Shown one piece after another: positions 34,687 through 47,400 of a stretch of 64,000 nucleotides of DNA. The DNA is from Dendrophyllia cribrosa (taxonomy: Eukaryota > Cnidaria > Anthozoa > Scleractinia > Dendrophylliidae). The stretch is from NCBI GenBank assembly GCA_024195265.1, contig JAJLRJ010000010.1, forward strand, positions 34,426,176 through 34,490,175, read 5' to 3'. The position numbers and the translations under genes are program-made. The notes under the pieces are model-generated. The model searched no databases, was not told the origin of the DNA, and saw nothing but the letters and a program-made list of their open reading frames with translations. Position 1 is the stretch's first letter. Each line of letters starts with the position of its first letter.

Positions 34687-36576
34687 AGTGCCTATGAAAT
34701 GAATTTTTTTTCTTCGTTTTTCATTAGTTTATTATGTCCAAAGAACGAAAACAATAATCATTTCCCGAGGAAAAGAAAGAAAATCGGTTTTTTAGCCCCT
34801 CGAAGATGCGTCACTTCGGTTGAAAAGTGGCTCCAATTTTTGGAGAGCCTGGGGGCGAGTGGGCGTGCGTGATGACGTAAATTACGTAAATAGTATGACA
34901 CATTGGTTTGTTTACGCTATAATTCCCTTGGAATCCTTTAGCGTGATGGTCATTTTGCCAACGTTTTTGGCTGTACAAATGTCAGACAGCGCCTAATTTG
35001 TTTCTTTACAGTCCTCTGAAGGTGAAGAGGATCAGTTTCGGATCACTCTTGATCAACTGAAATGATCGTGTCCACTGTAGTTTTGCCGTAGCGAGACGAA
35101 CCGACTGTGCCGCTTGAGCGAAGGAAGTGAACATGAAGAAGACGGACTTTGATCATTTAGATTATTGAACGTGAAAGGTATACATTTCAGTAGCACAGCG
35201 TCTCAGTGGGTTCGCCAGTTGAGTTGTAAGCTTATTGAACGCAGAGGCGTTTTTGTTATTTCCTTTTAGTGGCTCGTTGACTAGCGTTTTTCGAACGCGA
35301 ACGATATATTTGTAGTACAAACAATCATGATATTAGCGTATTTAAGCGACTCGGCCGGTCTTCTCTGAAGTTCATTGATCGCGCGTGGAGATTATGAACT
35401 TATTTTATCGGCTTGGCAATTCGCTCGTCTACTTAAAGTTCTTTTTTCAATGCGAAGGATATGTCTTGGCGGCTTGCTAGTTGAAAGTTTCTAAATTATA
35501 CTGATATGTTATGCATATCCGAGGTGGTGTTTTTCAGGCGGCTTGCTGAATTGAATGTGAATGGTGTATTTTTAGCGGCAAGGTGCCTTGATAGCGTATT
35601 TTTTTATTTATTCAAAATGTTTGAACTCAAGTATATACGTAATAATTATGCTTCTTAGTTCAGTGTCTTGCCAGCGATTGATCGTTTCTGGAAATTTTAA
35701 CCACTTGGCGGCTTGTAAGTGAGTTCAAAGTATCGTGTTTACATTTATGTCTGATTTATATTTCATTGTATAAAAATTGATCTGATCGAACACGCAATGA
35801 TTCAGCGATGTATTTTGTTTCGAATAGTCCTACGCATTTGTACGTGTAGATTTTTGATAGATGTTCCGTAGAATAGACGCCTTCCAGTGAACACTTGCGT
35901 CACTGCACTTTGAATTTTATAATTCGGAATACCGTATAAACATTTATATTACTCGCCAGTCAGTGCCGATCGAGTCAGTATATTTTTGTAGGCCTCGCTG
36001 ACTTCAACGGCTCTCCAGTCGAGCCGAGGCTTGAAGGAACTTCCAAACAGGATAAGGATTGGAAAAATTATGCTTGATTAAACGGCCTCACCGGCCGGAA
36101 TGTTATTTTCTTTTGCAAAATAATATTAATCTTAACAATAAGCGCTTTCATTGACAACATCGCTTGACGTACCCTTTCCGATGTCGACGAACAAATTTCG
36201 TGTATTTCGCCGGCCTATTTTCCTCTGGAGCAAAATAAAGCTTTGTTACACCCTCTGTTATCGAAGAATTCTAATATCTCGTATGTTTGAGGCCGCTCGT
36301 CACATAATATTGGTCCACCTCTAGCGACGTCTCTTGTCAGCTCCCTTGTTCTCTATATTCCCGCAGCAGTTTGTACAACTATTTACGTCACAGTGTAATA
36401 TGACACTGGTTTTGGCCGCGCACAAATTGGAGCCACTTTTTAGCGCCAACAACCTAACTTTGAGACCATAAAAAAAGCATTTCGCATCGTCCCTAACACT
36501 TTAAACCTTTTATTCCAAGGTCTAAAAAGGTGAAACTTTCGATACATCAAAAAATAAATTTCATTTCATAGGCACT
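34687..36576. mobile_element. TTAA-flanked 1.9-kb element nested in the 6.7-kb transposon
   Basis: TTAA at 34683-34686 and 36577-36580, with a 17-bp terminal inverted repeat AGTGCCTATGAAATGAA. The interior is non-coding, with recurring GGCTTGCTAGTTGAA-like and TCGCCAGTTGAG-like phrases. Confidence 0.75.
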
Positions 36577-37533
36577 TTAAAACACTCTTTTCTGGTGCTG
36601 GGTTGGCAAACGCCCTCACATGAGACCTCTTAGCCTCTAAGTTAAGTTAACGTGCCCATAAATTCTGCCCTTTCTTTTCTTCTCCTTGTCTTGGCCATAG
36701 CGCCTTCTGTCATTTAAATATTTTTAAGATTACGTTTAGTTAGATTTCGTCTCGTCTTTGGCCTCAAAAAAATGGTCTTAGGAGACAGGAGCAGAATTAG
36801 TGACGGATTTCACATTATGTTTCGCGAAAGAAAAGTGTCTTTAAACCAAACGCCTGAGGACAGACCTGAGGACCCTTCCATTTTCGTAAAATGGAACATT
36901 TATCAAACTACGTAAACAAAAGAAGGAAAAAAAAAAGAAGAAAAAAACAAAAGAAGAAAAAAAAAAAAGAAAACATGCAAATTTGAAGGGTTAGTGGATT
37001 CGGGACATTTTTAAAAAAGTTTAAAGCCCCCACCCTTCCCCCCCGCCCCCCGCCCCCCGCCCCCGCCCCCCGCTCCCGCCAAAGCAGGGTTTCACACGCC
37101 TTAACCCATATGAGAACTTCGGAGAACTTCATTCTTTTCTTACATAATATGGTTAATTTGAATTTTTGCAGTCCATTGTTTAATATCTGGTATTAATTTA
37201 CCCGTTTTTATGAGCATATCTATCTATATATATATCTACCTGAATTTTTGAAAACGATATCGCTCTAAGTAAGCATTTGTGAGCGTTCTTGGCCTTGTTT
37301 TTAATATAAAAATATAAAATATAATAGACCGTTGCTAGCCTTTTTTTCTGTCGCTCTCGCTCCCTTTCCCTCTCCTCTCTCTTCTCTGTGATTTTCGGGC
37401 TGATCGGGCTCAAAAAACCCTTGTTTGGGCTAGTTGTAGTGAAATTGCGTAAATTTTCGTTGAACACGTTTTATATATATATATATATTTATTTATTTTA
37501 AAGGAAATTGTTAGAAATGGAAAGTTCGAAAGC

Positions 37534-37996
37534 ATGACCAGGCGCGAAGCTGCTTCCCTAGAATACCCCCCCGTTATTCAGACGAGTAGGACGACGCTGT
37601 TATCACAGCAGCCCAAGGAACCAGCAGATATTTTGTCCTTGACAAGAATTCCTTCGGAGTCCACCTGCCAGCAGATGAAAGAGCTTTGTCTAAAGGGAAA
37701 CTACGTTGCTGTCGATTGTGTGATTCTCCGCAAGTCCACTTGGTATAAAGCCATATCTCTATGGAATTCTCTTGACAATCATATGCGTGCAATCTCAAGC
37801 AAAAGCTTATTTAAAAACTCTCTTAAACGCAGAACTTCATGCGAATAGCTTAATTTATAGATAATTTTTTTTATACGTTAATTAGTTTTTAAGCTTTTTA
37901 TTCACTTATAAACTGTTTAACTTTTAAATACACGACCACATCAGCTCCGCTGTAATTTTTTATCGTGTTTAAATAAATAAATGTTGTTGTTGTTAT
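37534..37996 (+). pseudogene. 3' end of a LINE, plus strand
   Basis: The frame 37534-37848 ends with VILRKSTWYKAISLWNSLDN and then SKSLFKNSLKRR, a pattern seen at the C-terminus of LINE reverse transcriptases. It is followed by an A/T-rich UTR and a short GTT repeat at 37982-37994, like a LINE 3' tail. Confidence 0.55.
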
Positions 37997-38078
37997 TTCA
38001 AAAGTGACTCAACCAATAAACTAATTATTAACTTTTTTAAGAGAATAGGTAATGTGCGTATGTAAATACCTTTAATAA

Positions 38079-38080
<2 letters not shown>

Positions 38081-38113
<33 letters not shown>
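38081..38113. repeat. TGT triplet repeat
   Basis: About eleven TGT units beside the right terminal repeat of the 6.7-kb element. Confidence 0.9.
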
Positions 38114-38198
38114 ATTTGTGTAAAAAAGACATTAAAAAACTGGCTTGACTGGGTGTGAAGATAGTAACTTCTGTGAGTTTCGGAAAAGAGACACTTAT

Positions 38199-38524
38199 AG
38201 CTGGAATTTTTCGATTTTGTGAAATTTACTGAGAATGAAGGACTGCCGGCCATTTAGTGTTTTGAAAACCTTGACCGGCAGTCGAGCTGAAAAAAGTTCT
38301 AAGTGTCACAAAATATGGTTTCGTCTTCTGAGCCCAGCGTAAACCAAACACTAGACTTGAGATCTATAAAGCATTTCAGGATCGCTTGACCTTTCTAAAT
38401 CGACATATGATAGTTTAGATTAGCTGGAATTTTTCGATTTTGTGAAATTTACTGAAAATATAGAATTACCGGCCATTTAGTGTTTTGAAAACCTTGACCG
38501 GTTACCGGCCATTTAGCCACAGCG
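38199..38524. repeat. inverted terminal repeats, right end of the 6.7-kb element
   Basis: Reverse-complement copy of the left end: about one and a half units, ending with the exact partner of the left terminus. Confidence 0.9.
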
Positions 38525-38533
38525 TTAAAAATT

Positions 38534-40590
38534 TGATCAAACTGGCACTAAAGTGTGAAAGTCAATGCCTATTATACTAAAAAAGATAAGGAGTAATATG
38601 GAGTGTTTACTTCATAAATATATATTTCATGGGTTAAGTGAAACGATTGTACGTCTACGAATGCTGAATGTCACGTTGCAATGCAATGATGCAACAAGCT
38701 GTTTCATATTTCGCCTGGTCATGCGGACTGCCATACAAATGGCACGCAAAAAACACACACGGGAAAATCACGCGAATTCTAATAAAGTAATACTCATTAA
38801 TAAATGAGGACTGAAGCACAATACGGCCAAAACAGAGAAAAGCGAACAACGCTGAATTTTGGCACTCATAAAATGATTTCGAATCCCCTTCATTAATAAT
38901 TCTACATGCTGTCATGCAAAGCTAGTGCAATAAATTTGCATCAGGTATGTTCTGTATAAAATGAAAACACTCCAAGAAAATAGAATGGAAAAAAATCAAC
39001 AGAAAATAAAAAAAAGATTAAAATCAAAGGAAATGTGAGCTAAAGAAGTAATACGCGCGTGCACAAGCTGTTGAGTGCTAGCGTTTGCATGCAATAAATC
39101 GATTTATCGAGTCGTATTTGTTGACCCCGTTCTCTCATAACTAAACGATTCAATCTCTTTATTATTTCTCAGAACTTAGCTATATTTTCATCGACTACTC
39201 TTTCAAAATGTAACGATAAAATTATTGCAGAATTCTCTGGTAAAGCAACTCTCTTGCTTCATGATTCAAGCTACACTTGTCATGTTTTCAAAACTTTCGC
39301 TTTCTGGGACATTTCCAAAGCGATTCAACATACGACACAAACAACAATTACGTAAAAACGAGAGTAAAATAAACCCACCTTAGTATTAACTTGGTAAGAG
39401 AACACTACATGTTGTTATTTCGCAGAGTTTTTCCTGCTAAAACATCGTCTCTCATTCCCTTCCTCAACGTTTTGTTATGGCGCCTGAGTTTCAGGTGTTC
39501 TCGTTTGTACTTTCCTTATTTGGTAATTGCACTTATTACGTAAGCGAGAGACCCCTCATTTAGGGCCCTTTAATAAAGGGCTAGGAAGATTCCACGTAGA
39601 AAGTACCTGTCTCGCGTCGCGAAGGCCTTTCCCGATTATGCTAGTAAAACTGGCATTTATGCTCCTAGCAATTCTCGTTTTACGCCAAAAAAATGCTCAA
39701 ATTATGCTCGATTCTTAAAATAATGCTACTTTGGTTCCAGAAAATGCTTTGTTTTATTTCAAGCAAAACGTACAAACTCAGGCATCATGTGTGCTTATCA
39801 GCAACTGAATAAAGTGAAAAGTGTTTCTTGAGGTGGCTGAAAACAGTTTGCGCGCGCTCTTCAATTTCAGCTGCTTACGTGAGTCAGCACGTGCAGAGTT
39901 TTGAGAAAAACAAACGTGGCGCCTATTCAGCGTTCATTTTATTTTGCTCAGCGTGGATCGCGAAAGTGTTGTTTTTCGTCTAATAAAATCAAACAATTTG
40001 TTGTTCGTAAAAATGTTTGTTGAATCAATAGATAATTTTTGAACCAGTCAAATGCAACGCATGCGCAGTTATTTCTACGGAACCACTCGTTAGAATTTCA
40101 TGAAATTTAGCACAATAATAGTTCCGAATATGCCGAACTCGCCTGCCATCAAAAATTTGAAATCTAACAAAGGAGATTTTTACAAAACGCAAACATATTA
40201 AACCACAAACTACGGAAGATCTCTCTGTCAAAATTACATGAGACCATTGTTAACACTCGAATATTTTTACGAGTTAACTGTAGACAAATGATGGACAAAA
40301 TCTAACGACTAGATTTTCTGAAAATAAACGAAACCAGATTTGCAGGCTGATTTACAATCCATGGCAACACCCTAAAAGCTCAACAAAAATATAAAATACA
40401 TAGCTTGATGCTTAATCGTATGCCTCACCAATTTTAGACGCCCGGACGTTAGTGGTTTTACAATGACAATGAATGATGCATAGGTACAGTGAAACTGTGT
40501 TCAGCCACCTTAATTGTTTGTTTATAAAACTTCTGATACAGCCAAAACTTCTCCGTCAGAATTTCCTTCTATGAGCTGCAAGTTTCGAGA
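38534..40590. other. intergenic, no gene or clear repeat seen
   Basis: AT-rich. Open frames are short and show no family motif. A poly-C run at about 40597-40618 ends the stretch. Confidence 0.5.
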
Positions 40591-40661
40591 AGATGCCCCC
40601 CCCCCCCCCCCCCCCCCCGGGGGGTAAAGTCGCGCACACGAGCCAGAAGGCTCACAACGGC

Positions 40662-40893
40662 CGGAGCTTAAACCCGGTTTCTGTAGCATGAAGCGACTAG
40701 GAATATTGCTACTCCCCCCTGGATGGGATGCTAGTCCATCGCAGGGTTACCCCCAGCATTTTTTTGTCGCCGGTACCCATTTATACACCTGGGTGGAAAC
40801 AAGGAAACAACACGACGGCAGAGACCAGGCTTCGAACCATCGACCTTCAGGTTGAAAGCCCGACGCACTAACCACTAGACCACCGTGGCTCCA
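40662..40893 (-). mobile_element. tRNA-derived SINE
   Basis: The minus strand starts GGAGCCACGGTGGTCTAGTG, with B box GGTTCGAAGCC. It ends at the block that reads AAACCCGGTTTCTGTAGCAT on the plus strand. Close to the copy at 15985-16236. Confidence 0.85.
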
Positions 40894-40905
40894 CCCCCGG
40901 GGGGT

Positions 40906-41133
40906 ACTCCCATATAAAAATGACGGGGGTGCTCGTCGTACCTTTTAGGGGTCAAAATCTTTTAGGGTATGAGCCGAAAAAAATGACAGAATATGACGTG
41001 CTGTTTTAGAATTGGTACCTCTTAGGGGAAAAAATTATTTTGAGCCACGCCTATCAAACAAGATTCTGGTACCTTTTAGGGGGTGTTTTTCGAAAATTTC
41101 CGACGAGCACCCCCGTCATTTTTATATGGGAGT
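40906..41133. mobile_element. MITE with 33-bp inverted ends
   Basis: ACTCCCATATAAAAATGACG at the left is inverted perfectly at the right and continues through GGGGTGCTCGTCG. It is preceded by a G run. A related poly-G plus TACTCCCATATA end lies near 63003-63035. Confidence 0.8.
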
Positions 41134-41827
41134 TTCATGTAATTTAAGTAGCACAACATGCAATTTTTTAAAGAAATTGTATTTAGGGAACTTCATCAAA
41201 GAAGCAAAATTATTAGCTATTGTCTTCTGCTATTCTGATTGGTTAAGCACGAACATTTCCTAAAATTTATTTGACGCAAATGGATTCTTTATTTTTATAC
41301 TGAAATATAATTATAAACCATCAGCTCCTCCCCTATTCTTGATATCAAAAACATTCTATGTGAAAAAGAGCCAATACCGCAGAACAATGAAGTTTATATC
41401 TATTGTTATGAGTAAAATAAAATTGTATTGTATTGTATTACATTACCGTTATCTTAGACGTACAATTCAAATGAAAAATTAGGACCACCCCCCTCATAAA
41501 TGGCGCGTTTTGTTTTTTTGCGCGAATCAATCATTCAATCGGGGGTGGGAGGTCTCATTTCTCTTTAATTTTGTCCGAGATTGTAAGCTATTTGGAAGAA
41601 AAGCCATTGTGGCGAGGTGTCCGTTACTGCAGGTCATCTAAGTGGAAATTACAAAGCATGAAAATTTGAACAGCTGATATAATTTGTTACATGTAGTTTA
41701 ACAAGTGTGATTGCCCGGGTGGAGCGCAATCTGTGAAGGTGTTCTCGGATTCTGGAGGCTAGAAAAGTGTTTTCAGCTGCATCTGCACGCGATGCGCACT
41801 CATCATGCATTGACGCACGCGTCAGCT

Positions 41828-41922
41828 GATTACATACATACATACATACATACTTTATTTGATAAGTAGGTTGTATAAAAAGGCAGCCAAAGGGCTGATG
41901 TGGACCTACTATACTAAAAAGT
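41828..41922 (-). repeat. 3' tail of a retroelement with TATG microsatellite
   Basis: The minus strand reads GGTCCACATCAGCCCTTTGG and then AATAAAG followed by (TATG)n, typical of a LINE or SINE 3' end. Confidence 0.5.
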
Positions 41923-42589
41923 AAGAATTACATTTATACTGCGTAAAATCGCGTGAACCGGAAATAAATCAGTGCGTGACTACCAGTTCCCACCGAGGCT
42001 TTGCTTCTCGATCAACTGTTCATTTCTCGCACAATCACTCAATTGACACCGTGTATAAATAAAGTTTACCTACCTTCCTACCTCACGGCCATTATCCTCC
42101 GATATACGAGCCGCCGAAAGGTGTTTATTTACTATAAAATACCAGCCAGGTAAACTTGTAAGTGCATGAGCAAACTTCACCTATTACAATAAGATATCTT
42201 TATTACAAATTGTTGTCCTCTTTTTTTGTATAATGAATGACAGAGAACATGAGTCCACAACGTCCACAACGCCACACCTTGGTTGTTTAATGGCGCCCAT
42301 TTGCGAGCGGTGTTCAAAAAAGTCAGTTTTTTAATAATTCACATCTTTTATGACGATTTGTCTATGTACACGTGATTCGCATGTTAAAACTATTTATACA
42401 TAAAATGGCGATAACTTAGTAAGCACGGATTTTTGCATTTCACAATGTTCTTAGTATTGAAAGGTTAAGTTTCTGGTTCAAGTACGAAAGATGTCCACTG
42501 CGGTTAATGATCCAACACCTTGAAAAAGTATTGCACCTGCAAGTCCAAAAAAATTGACAAAATATGTTAATATCAAAATGATATACAGC

Positions 42590-42745
42590 GTCGAAAGTAA
42601 TTTCACGATTGCTTTGGTATTTCCATTGGTACGCTTTGTGATTGGCTAAAAATCTCGCGCCACTTTCTCGACCAATCGGAAATAAAAACAAAACCAACCA
42701 TGACTTGTCCGCACGCGTTTACCTGCGCTTGGCGACGGCTAAATG
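42590..42745. repeat. partial copy of the element at 44166-44433
   Basis: Shares GTCGAAAGTAATT, GCTACGCTTTGTGATTGGC-like and CTCGCGCCACTTTCTCGACC with that element but lacks its right end. It abuts the MITE at 42777. Confidence 0.7.
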
Positions 42746-42776
42746 TGTTACTTTGTTGTTGGACGGTGTTATTTTT

Positions 42777-43005
42777 TATAGACTGCAAAACAGTCGTATT
42801 TTTTGCGTTGGTCATACGAATGCGCGCGGTCTTAGAACGAAAGGTCTGGAACGAGTGTGAATATGGAGAGTGGGACTGGGGAGAGACGCACACGCCCGTG
42901 TGAGGCTCGCGTGCTTCGCGCGGGTATCCACGCTTCAGACGCTTTTGGCGCTTCGCGCCTTTGCGAGCGAGCCAGCGGAAAAAAACCGACTGTTTTGCAG
43001 TCTAT
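42777..43005. mobile_element. GC-rich MITE
   Basis: Terminal inverted repeat ATAGACTGCAAAACAGTCG, with its partner at 42987-43005. The interior has CGCGTGCTTCGCGCG-like GC-rich palindromes, unlike the AT-rich surroundings. Confidence 0.8.
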
Positions 43006-43338
43006 GTTTTTTACTACAATGATTTTCATAATCAACAGGGACCTAAAGAGACGTCAAAAAGGACTACATGTAACCGACCGGAAATCAGTTGCTTCCGTTT
43101 TTGGGTGTTGGTACGTGGTCGCGTCACGCCACAGACGTTACAACACAAGCTTTCCTATTCGTTGTGGAAATCGAGAAGCAGAAGCGTGTTATAAAACGAA
43201 ACACCCGACTTCCCGTTGCTGTTCGTGATGTCTGGCACGTAAACGTACTCGTTGCTTAAAGGGAAGTGTCACAGAGATTTTGACCGTTTTTGGTCAAAAC
43301 CAAGCTACAATAACACTATAACACCATGAGAAAGAAAT

Positions 43339-43374
43339 CCCCCCCCCCGGTGGGGGGGGGGGGGGGGGGCGGGG
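43339..43374. repeat. poly-C followed by poly-G, fold-back tract
   Basis: About ten C, then GGT, then about nineteen G. It can fold on itself and is likely to be mis-sized in assembly. Confidence 0.9.
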
Positions 43375-43509
43375 TTACTCAACAAAGGTTTGTACGGGGA
43401 TGCTCCGTCTCAAGGTCCAAAGCCTTTCATTGAGAATGGTACCCCTTTCATATGGCCTTTACGTGCGTCTGTTTGATGTATTTTGAAAGGCCCTTTTTAT
43501 AATACTTAA

Positions 43510-43914
43510 AGGGATGGTTTCACGGTTCGGCGCATGTGCACAGATTAAAATGCTTTATTCGACTTCTAAAACCTATTTTATCGATTAAAAAACCACTCAC
43601 ATTTACTTCACACACTATAATTAGTCTAAACAAAGCGAAGGATGACCAAAATTTACAGAAAATTTCAACGAATAACACCGACAAAGTCAACACTGAATAA
43701 AACCTTTGACCCGAAGGATTTATTCTACGCTCTGGTGGATTTCATGGTCCACATGGGTATGCATAATCATCCATTCATTCAGCTGACTCACCGCGACATT
43801 TTCACGGGCAAATTTCCCGCCGGAGTTATCTACTCGCTTCCGATTGGTCTAAACAAAGAAATTAAATGGGTTACGTCATAGCTTGCACATGCGCAGAACC
43901 GTGAAACCCTCCCT
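43510..43914. mobile_element. TTAA-flanked inverted-repeat element (405 bp)
   Basis: TTAA at 43506-43509 and 43915-43918. The 31-bp terminal inverted repeat (AGGGATGGTTTCACGGTTC at the left) has two mismatches. It contains a 79-codon open frame (43642-43881) with no recognised motif. Confidence 0.8.
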
Positions 43915-44165
43915 TTAAATGGCAGTTTTCCCTACCCTTTTTTATACTTCAACTCGTGTTTTCCCTACCCTTTCCTATACTTCGTGAAATCCCTACCCTT
44001 TCATATACTTAAACTAGTGAAATCCCTACCCTTTCATATACCTCCAGCCTCAAAAAGGTACTCATCAACAGCTTTGGTACATTAGGATGTTAATTTATGT
44101 TAAATAATTTAACCCAATCCGTCTATGACTAGAGACACTCATTAACAGCTTTGGTACATTTATAA

Positions 44166-44433
44166 TAGAGTAGTTTTCAATTGAGTGTCGAAAGTAATTA
44201 CACAATTGCTTTGGTTTTGCATTGCTACGCTTTGTGATTGGCTAAAAAATCTCGCGCCACTTTCTCGACCAATCAGAAGTGACTTGCTCACACGCGTTTT
44301 CCCGCGCTTGGCGCCTGCGACATGTAATTGCTTCGAGCTCTGATTGGTTCATTAGATTGTTTACGACTGCTGTGATTTGTCAGATTGATTACTTTGGTTT
44401 TGGTTTTACGACACTCAATTGAAAACTGCTCTA
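44166..44433. mobile_element. MITE just beyond the NME7 stop codon
   Basis: Ends TAGAGTAGTTTTCAATTGAG and CTCAATTGAAAACTGCTCTA are inverted with one mismatch. Its right end is 50 bases from the NME7 stop. Confidence 0.8.
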
Positions 44434-44483
44434 GGATGTTAATTTATCAGAAAACTGGACAAATAATTTTAGGTTTTTGTTAG

Positions 44484-47400
44484 TCAAAAACATCTTTTAG
44501 TTTTTGAAATGACGTACACCAAATCCCCCTGCACTAAACCTTTAAGGTCTCTAGTGGTCTCTGGCAAATGAACGATACCAACCTCTAGGAGTCCATCTTC
44601 AGGCAGATCAGTGCAGTGTACAGCATTCTTGATCTTATCTTTACCAAACATTGCTCTTAATGTCCCAGGGCGAAGATGACGAGCGATTTCCTGGTGTGAT
44701 ACAGATATATATATAGAGAGAGGTGAGAACGACAAGATTTGCAAAGAAATAGCGTTAACTTACTGCGCCTTTCCATAACACGCGAACTGTGTAGTTCAAA
44801 GCCCAACTAAGGTAGACCTGCCAAGTCTCACGCCTGCGAGTCCAAAACTCCGATCTCACGCCTACGGAGCAATTTCTCACGCCTGACTTACAGATTTGAG
44901 CTATGAGCCTGAACTGATCGCATGACCGAATTTAAAATATAGTTACGTTCATGAAAATATGGCACTTTTTTGTACGTTTTTATCGTTCTGAACGTTACAA
45001 TTACAAAGGTCTGAGGTCCATGGAAATTTCCGAATTCTTTGGAACATCTTCGGAATAGATCGGGTTTTCTTCGGATTTGGTCGGGTCGCCTTCGGAAATC
45101 CTGGCACTCCTACGAAAAATTCTCACGCCTATCACTCGGAAAAAGTTGGCAGGTATACTCAGGTTTATGTTTTACACTGCTGTCAATCACAGTTATGGCG
45201 ACAAACATTGGACCCCTGAATATAGCAACTGACAACAAGGATCGAAATCCACCAATCACAGCCCACAAACATGACTTCCCGGTAAGACTCTAGAGTGGTT
45301 TGATAATACTTATAACAGTAATTTAGCTCCGAGCGAAAAGGAAATTCTGTTTGGAATTCTTAGAAACACCAAAACTGAAGAACTTACGAGAAGACTAAAT
45401 TTCACCCTTCTCAGTGTTCATGAAGTATTATATATATAGCACTAAACTCAATGAGAAATCTCTTTGTCTACAAGAATTTACCCGTAAAACTACTCTAAAA
45501 TATTAAAATTGAAAAAGTCGTATGTTAAAAGTTAATGTCTATCACGGTTAAAAGTGATGTTCTTGGGATAAGGGCTCTTGACTGATAAACCTTTCTCGCG
45601 TGTGCATGCGTGTGGTGTGTGTGTGTACGTGTGCACTTTTGTTCAGTTACGTGTATTAACGTGGAAATTTTCTATTTCCAATGACTGTATTTTTTGTTCT
45701 TAAGCTAGTTGAAATTTGTTTGTAAGCTATACCACTGTTTGCTGAAGTATTGTAAATGTAACGTTGTGTTTTTAGTTAATTAAGTATATTTTAAAAAAAA
45801 ACCACAAACATGACCTTTTGATCATTACGCGTAAAGCATCGTTTTTTTCTGAGATGTCCGCTATGATATTTGCGGCAGTGAAAAACAAAACTGTCGGTCG
45901 ACTTTTGAATCTCAGACTGTTGGCGTGTTATTGAAAAGCGCAGTGAAGATAAATTTATTTCGTTACACAAATTTTTGCAGGGCCAGCTTACAGGATCAGT
46001 TGGACCAACAAAGTCTCTGAATGTAACTGGAGCATCAGGAGCTCTGATCTCCATTGCCAGGCATGGACCACGGCACAGTTCATCAACCATACTCTGAAAG
46101 ACAATAAGATGAAAGTAGTAAAAGGGGTCACTTTAGATAGATGATAGCTAACGTGATTGGTCTAGAATCATCACATGTGCGATATCCGACTCTCTGATTG
46201 GTTACTTTCTAAAGTGACTCAATGTACTCAGTACTGATTTTCAAAACACGCTGATTTAAGCCTGTTTCAGCATCTCCAATTTAAATACTGAAATCTCCGA
46301 CAACTCTGATTTTTTGTTTGAGCTAAGACGCGTGGAAAAGTACCGAGATCTTGAAAAATCGGTGCACTCGTAATTACATGGACTCAGTGCCTGTTAGGCT
46401 AAAAATACTGACGATGAAACGTTGAAGACACTTTTATAGTCAAATTTTATACAAGTGGGTCCATTGAGTAAATAATTTTAACTAATGTACAGCGAGCAGA
46501 ATTCAACCTTGTTTAACTCAGAAAGTGTAGAAAATTGGTAAGGAAACCAGTCTACAAAAACAAAACAAGGGGTCACCACACATCAAAGCGAATTAAATGA
46601 AAGCAAAGTTAAGACAACGACTAACAACCCTTTCTTTGTTTTGATATCCTTCTTGGAAATGTTGTGGCTTGCGCAGAAAGGATGCACATTAAACAAAAAC
46701 ACACCTAAAGCTCTATTGTAAATCAAACTGCCCAGAGTAAATTACCCATTTCACTCCCAAAGTCAATTATGGAGACATCAGTTGTATAGTTCTAACTTTT
46801 GAGTCCGACAACGAAATCCTACGGTGTAACCATTCAAAGGAAACCTCCTCGGCAGTACTTTTGCATGGTACCATTGTTTTAATTTTTCAATATTTCACAA
46901 AATGAAATTGAGATCTTTCTTGAATTTTGATTTTTGGCAATCTTGGAAGTTTAAGTGTTCATGAGAATCGTTTTTTGCACTGACCTTGTATTCATTAACA
47001 ACACCTTTGTATACTTCATGAAATTCTTCTGCATTAGCTCTTTCTAGATGGAACTGAAAGTGAATCATGCAAAATAATCAAATAATTTAATTTATAGCTA
47101 GCCTAGTTCAGTCACATAAAACTATAGTTTGCAACCAGGAATTTCCACTTGCATGGCACATTTCCCAGAGTGACAATAGCCCTTGGAAATGCAACAATTC
47201 ATTGTTTTTTAAACAAAATATGCTTTGTTTGAGCTTTTACAAATAACTGGTTCACCATCCACTAAGTATAACAAGTGGGACCAAATGGCCAACTTTTCAA
47301 GCTTTAAACTGGTCACTTCTAAAAACATTCATTATCTTACCATTTGCAGCGCAGAAATTTCAAAACCTTTGCTGACTATGGCTGAGATAATTTTACCCGT

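Larger units (their letters stand above)
31857..38524. mobile_element. 6.7-kb DNA transposon with 9-bp target duplication and tandem terminal repeats
   Basis: TTAAAAATT lies on both sides (31848-31856 and 38525-38533). The termini are inverted: CGCTGTGGCTAAATGGCCGG at the left and its reverse complement at the right. The left end carries about four tandem units of 208-223 bp and the right end about one and a half inverted units. The interior holds a TTAA-flanked 1.9-kb element and a LINE fragment. I found no transposase, so it is probably non-autonomous. Nine-base duplications with long terminal repeats suggest a Mutator-like class (inference). Confidence 0.8.

Noticed and set aside
37022..37080. 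C-rich block with an opposite-strand Gly/Arg-rich frame
   Set aside because: Low-complexity CCCCCGC repeat next to an A-rich tract; the frame is compositional.
42857..43228. 123-codon plus-strand frame
   Set aside because: Crosses the border of a GC-rich MITE (42777-43005) into unrelated sequence, with no recognised domain.
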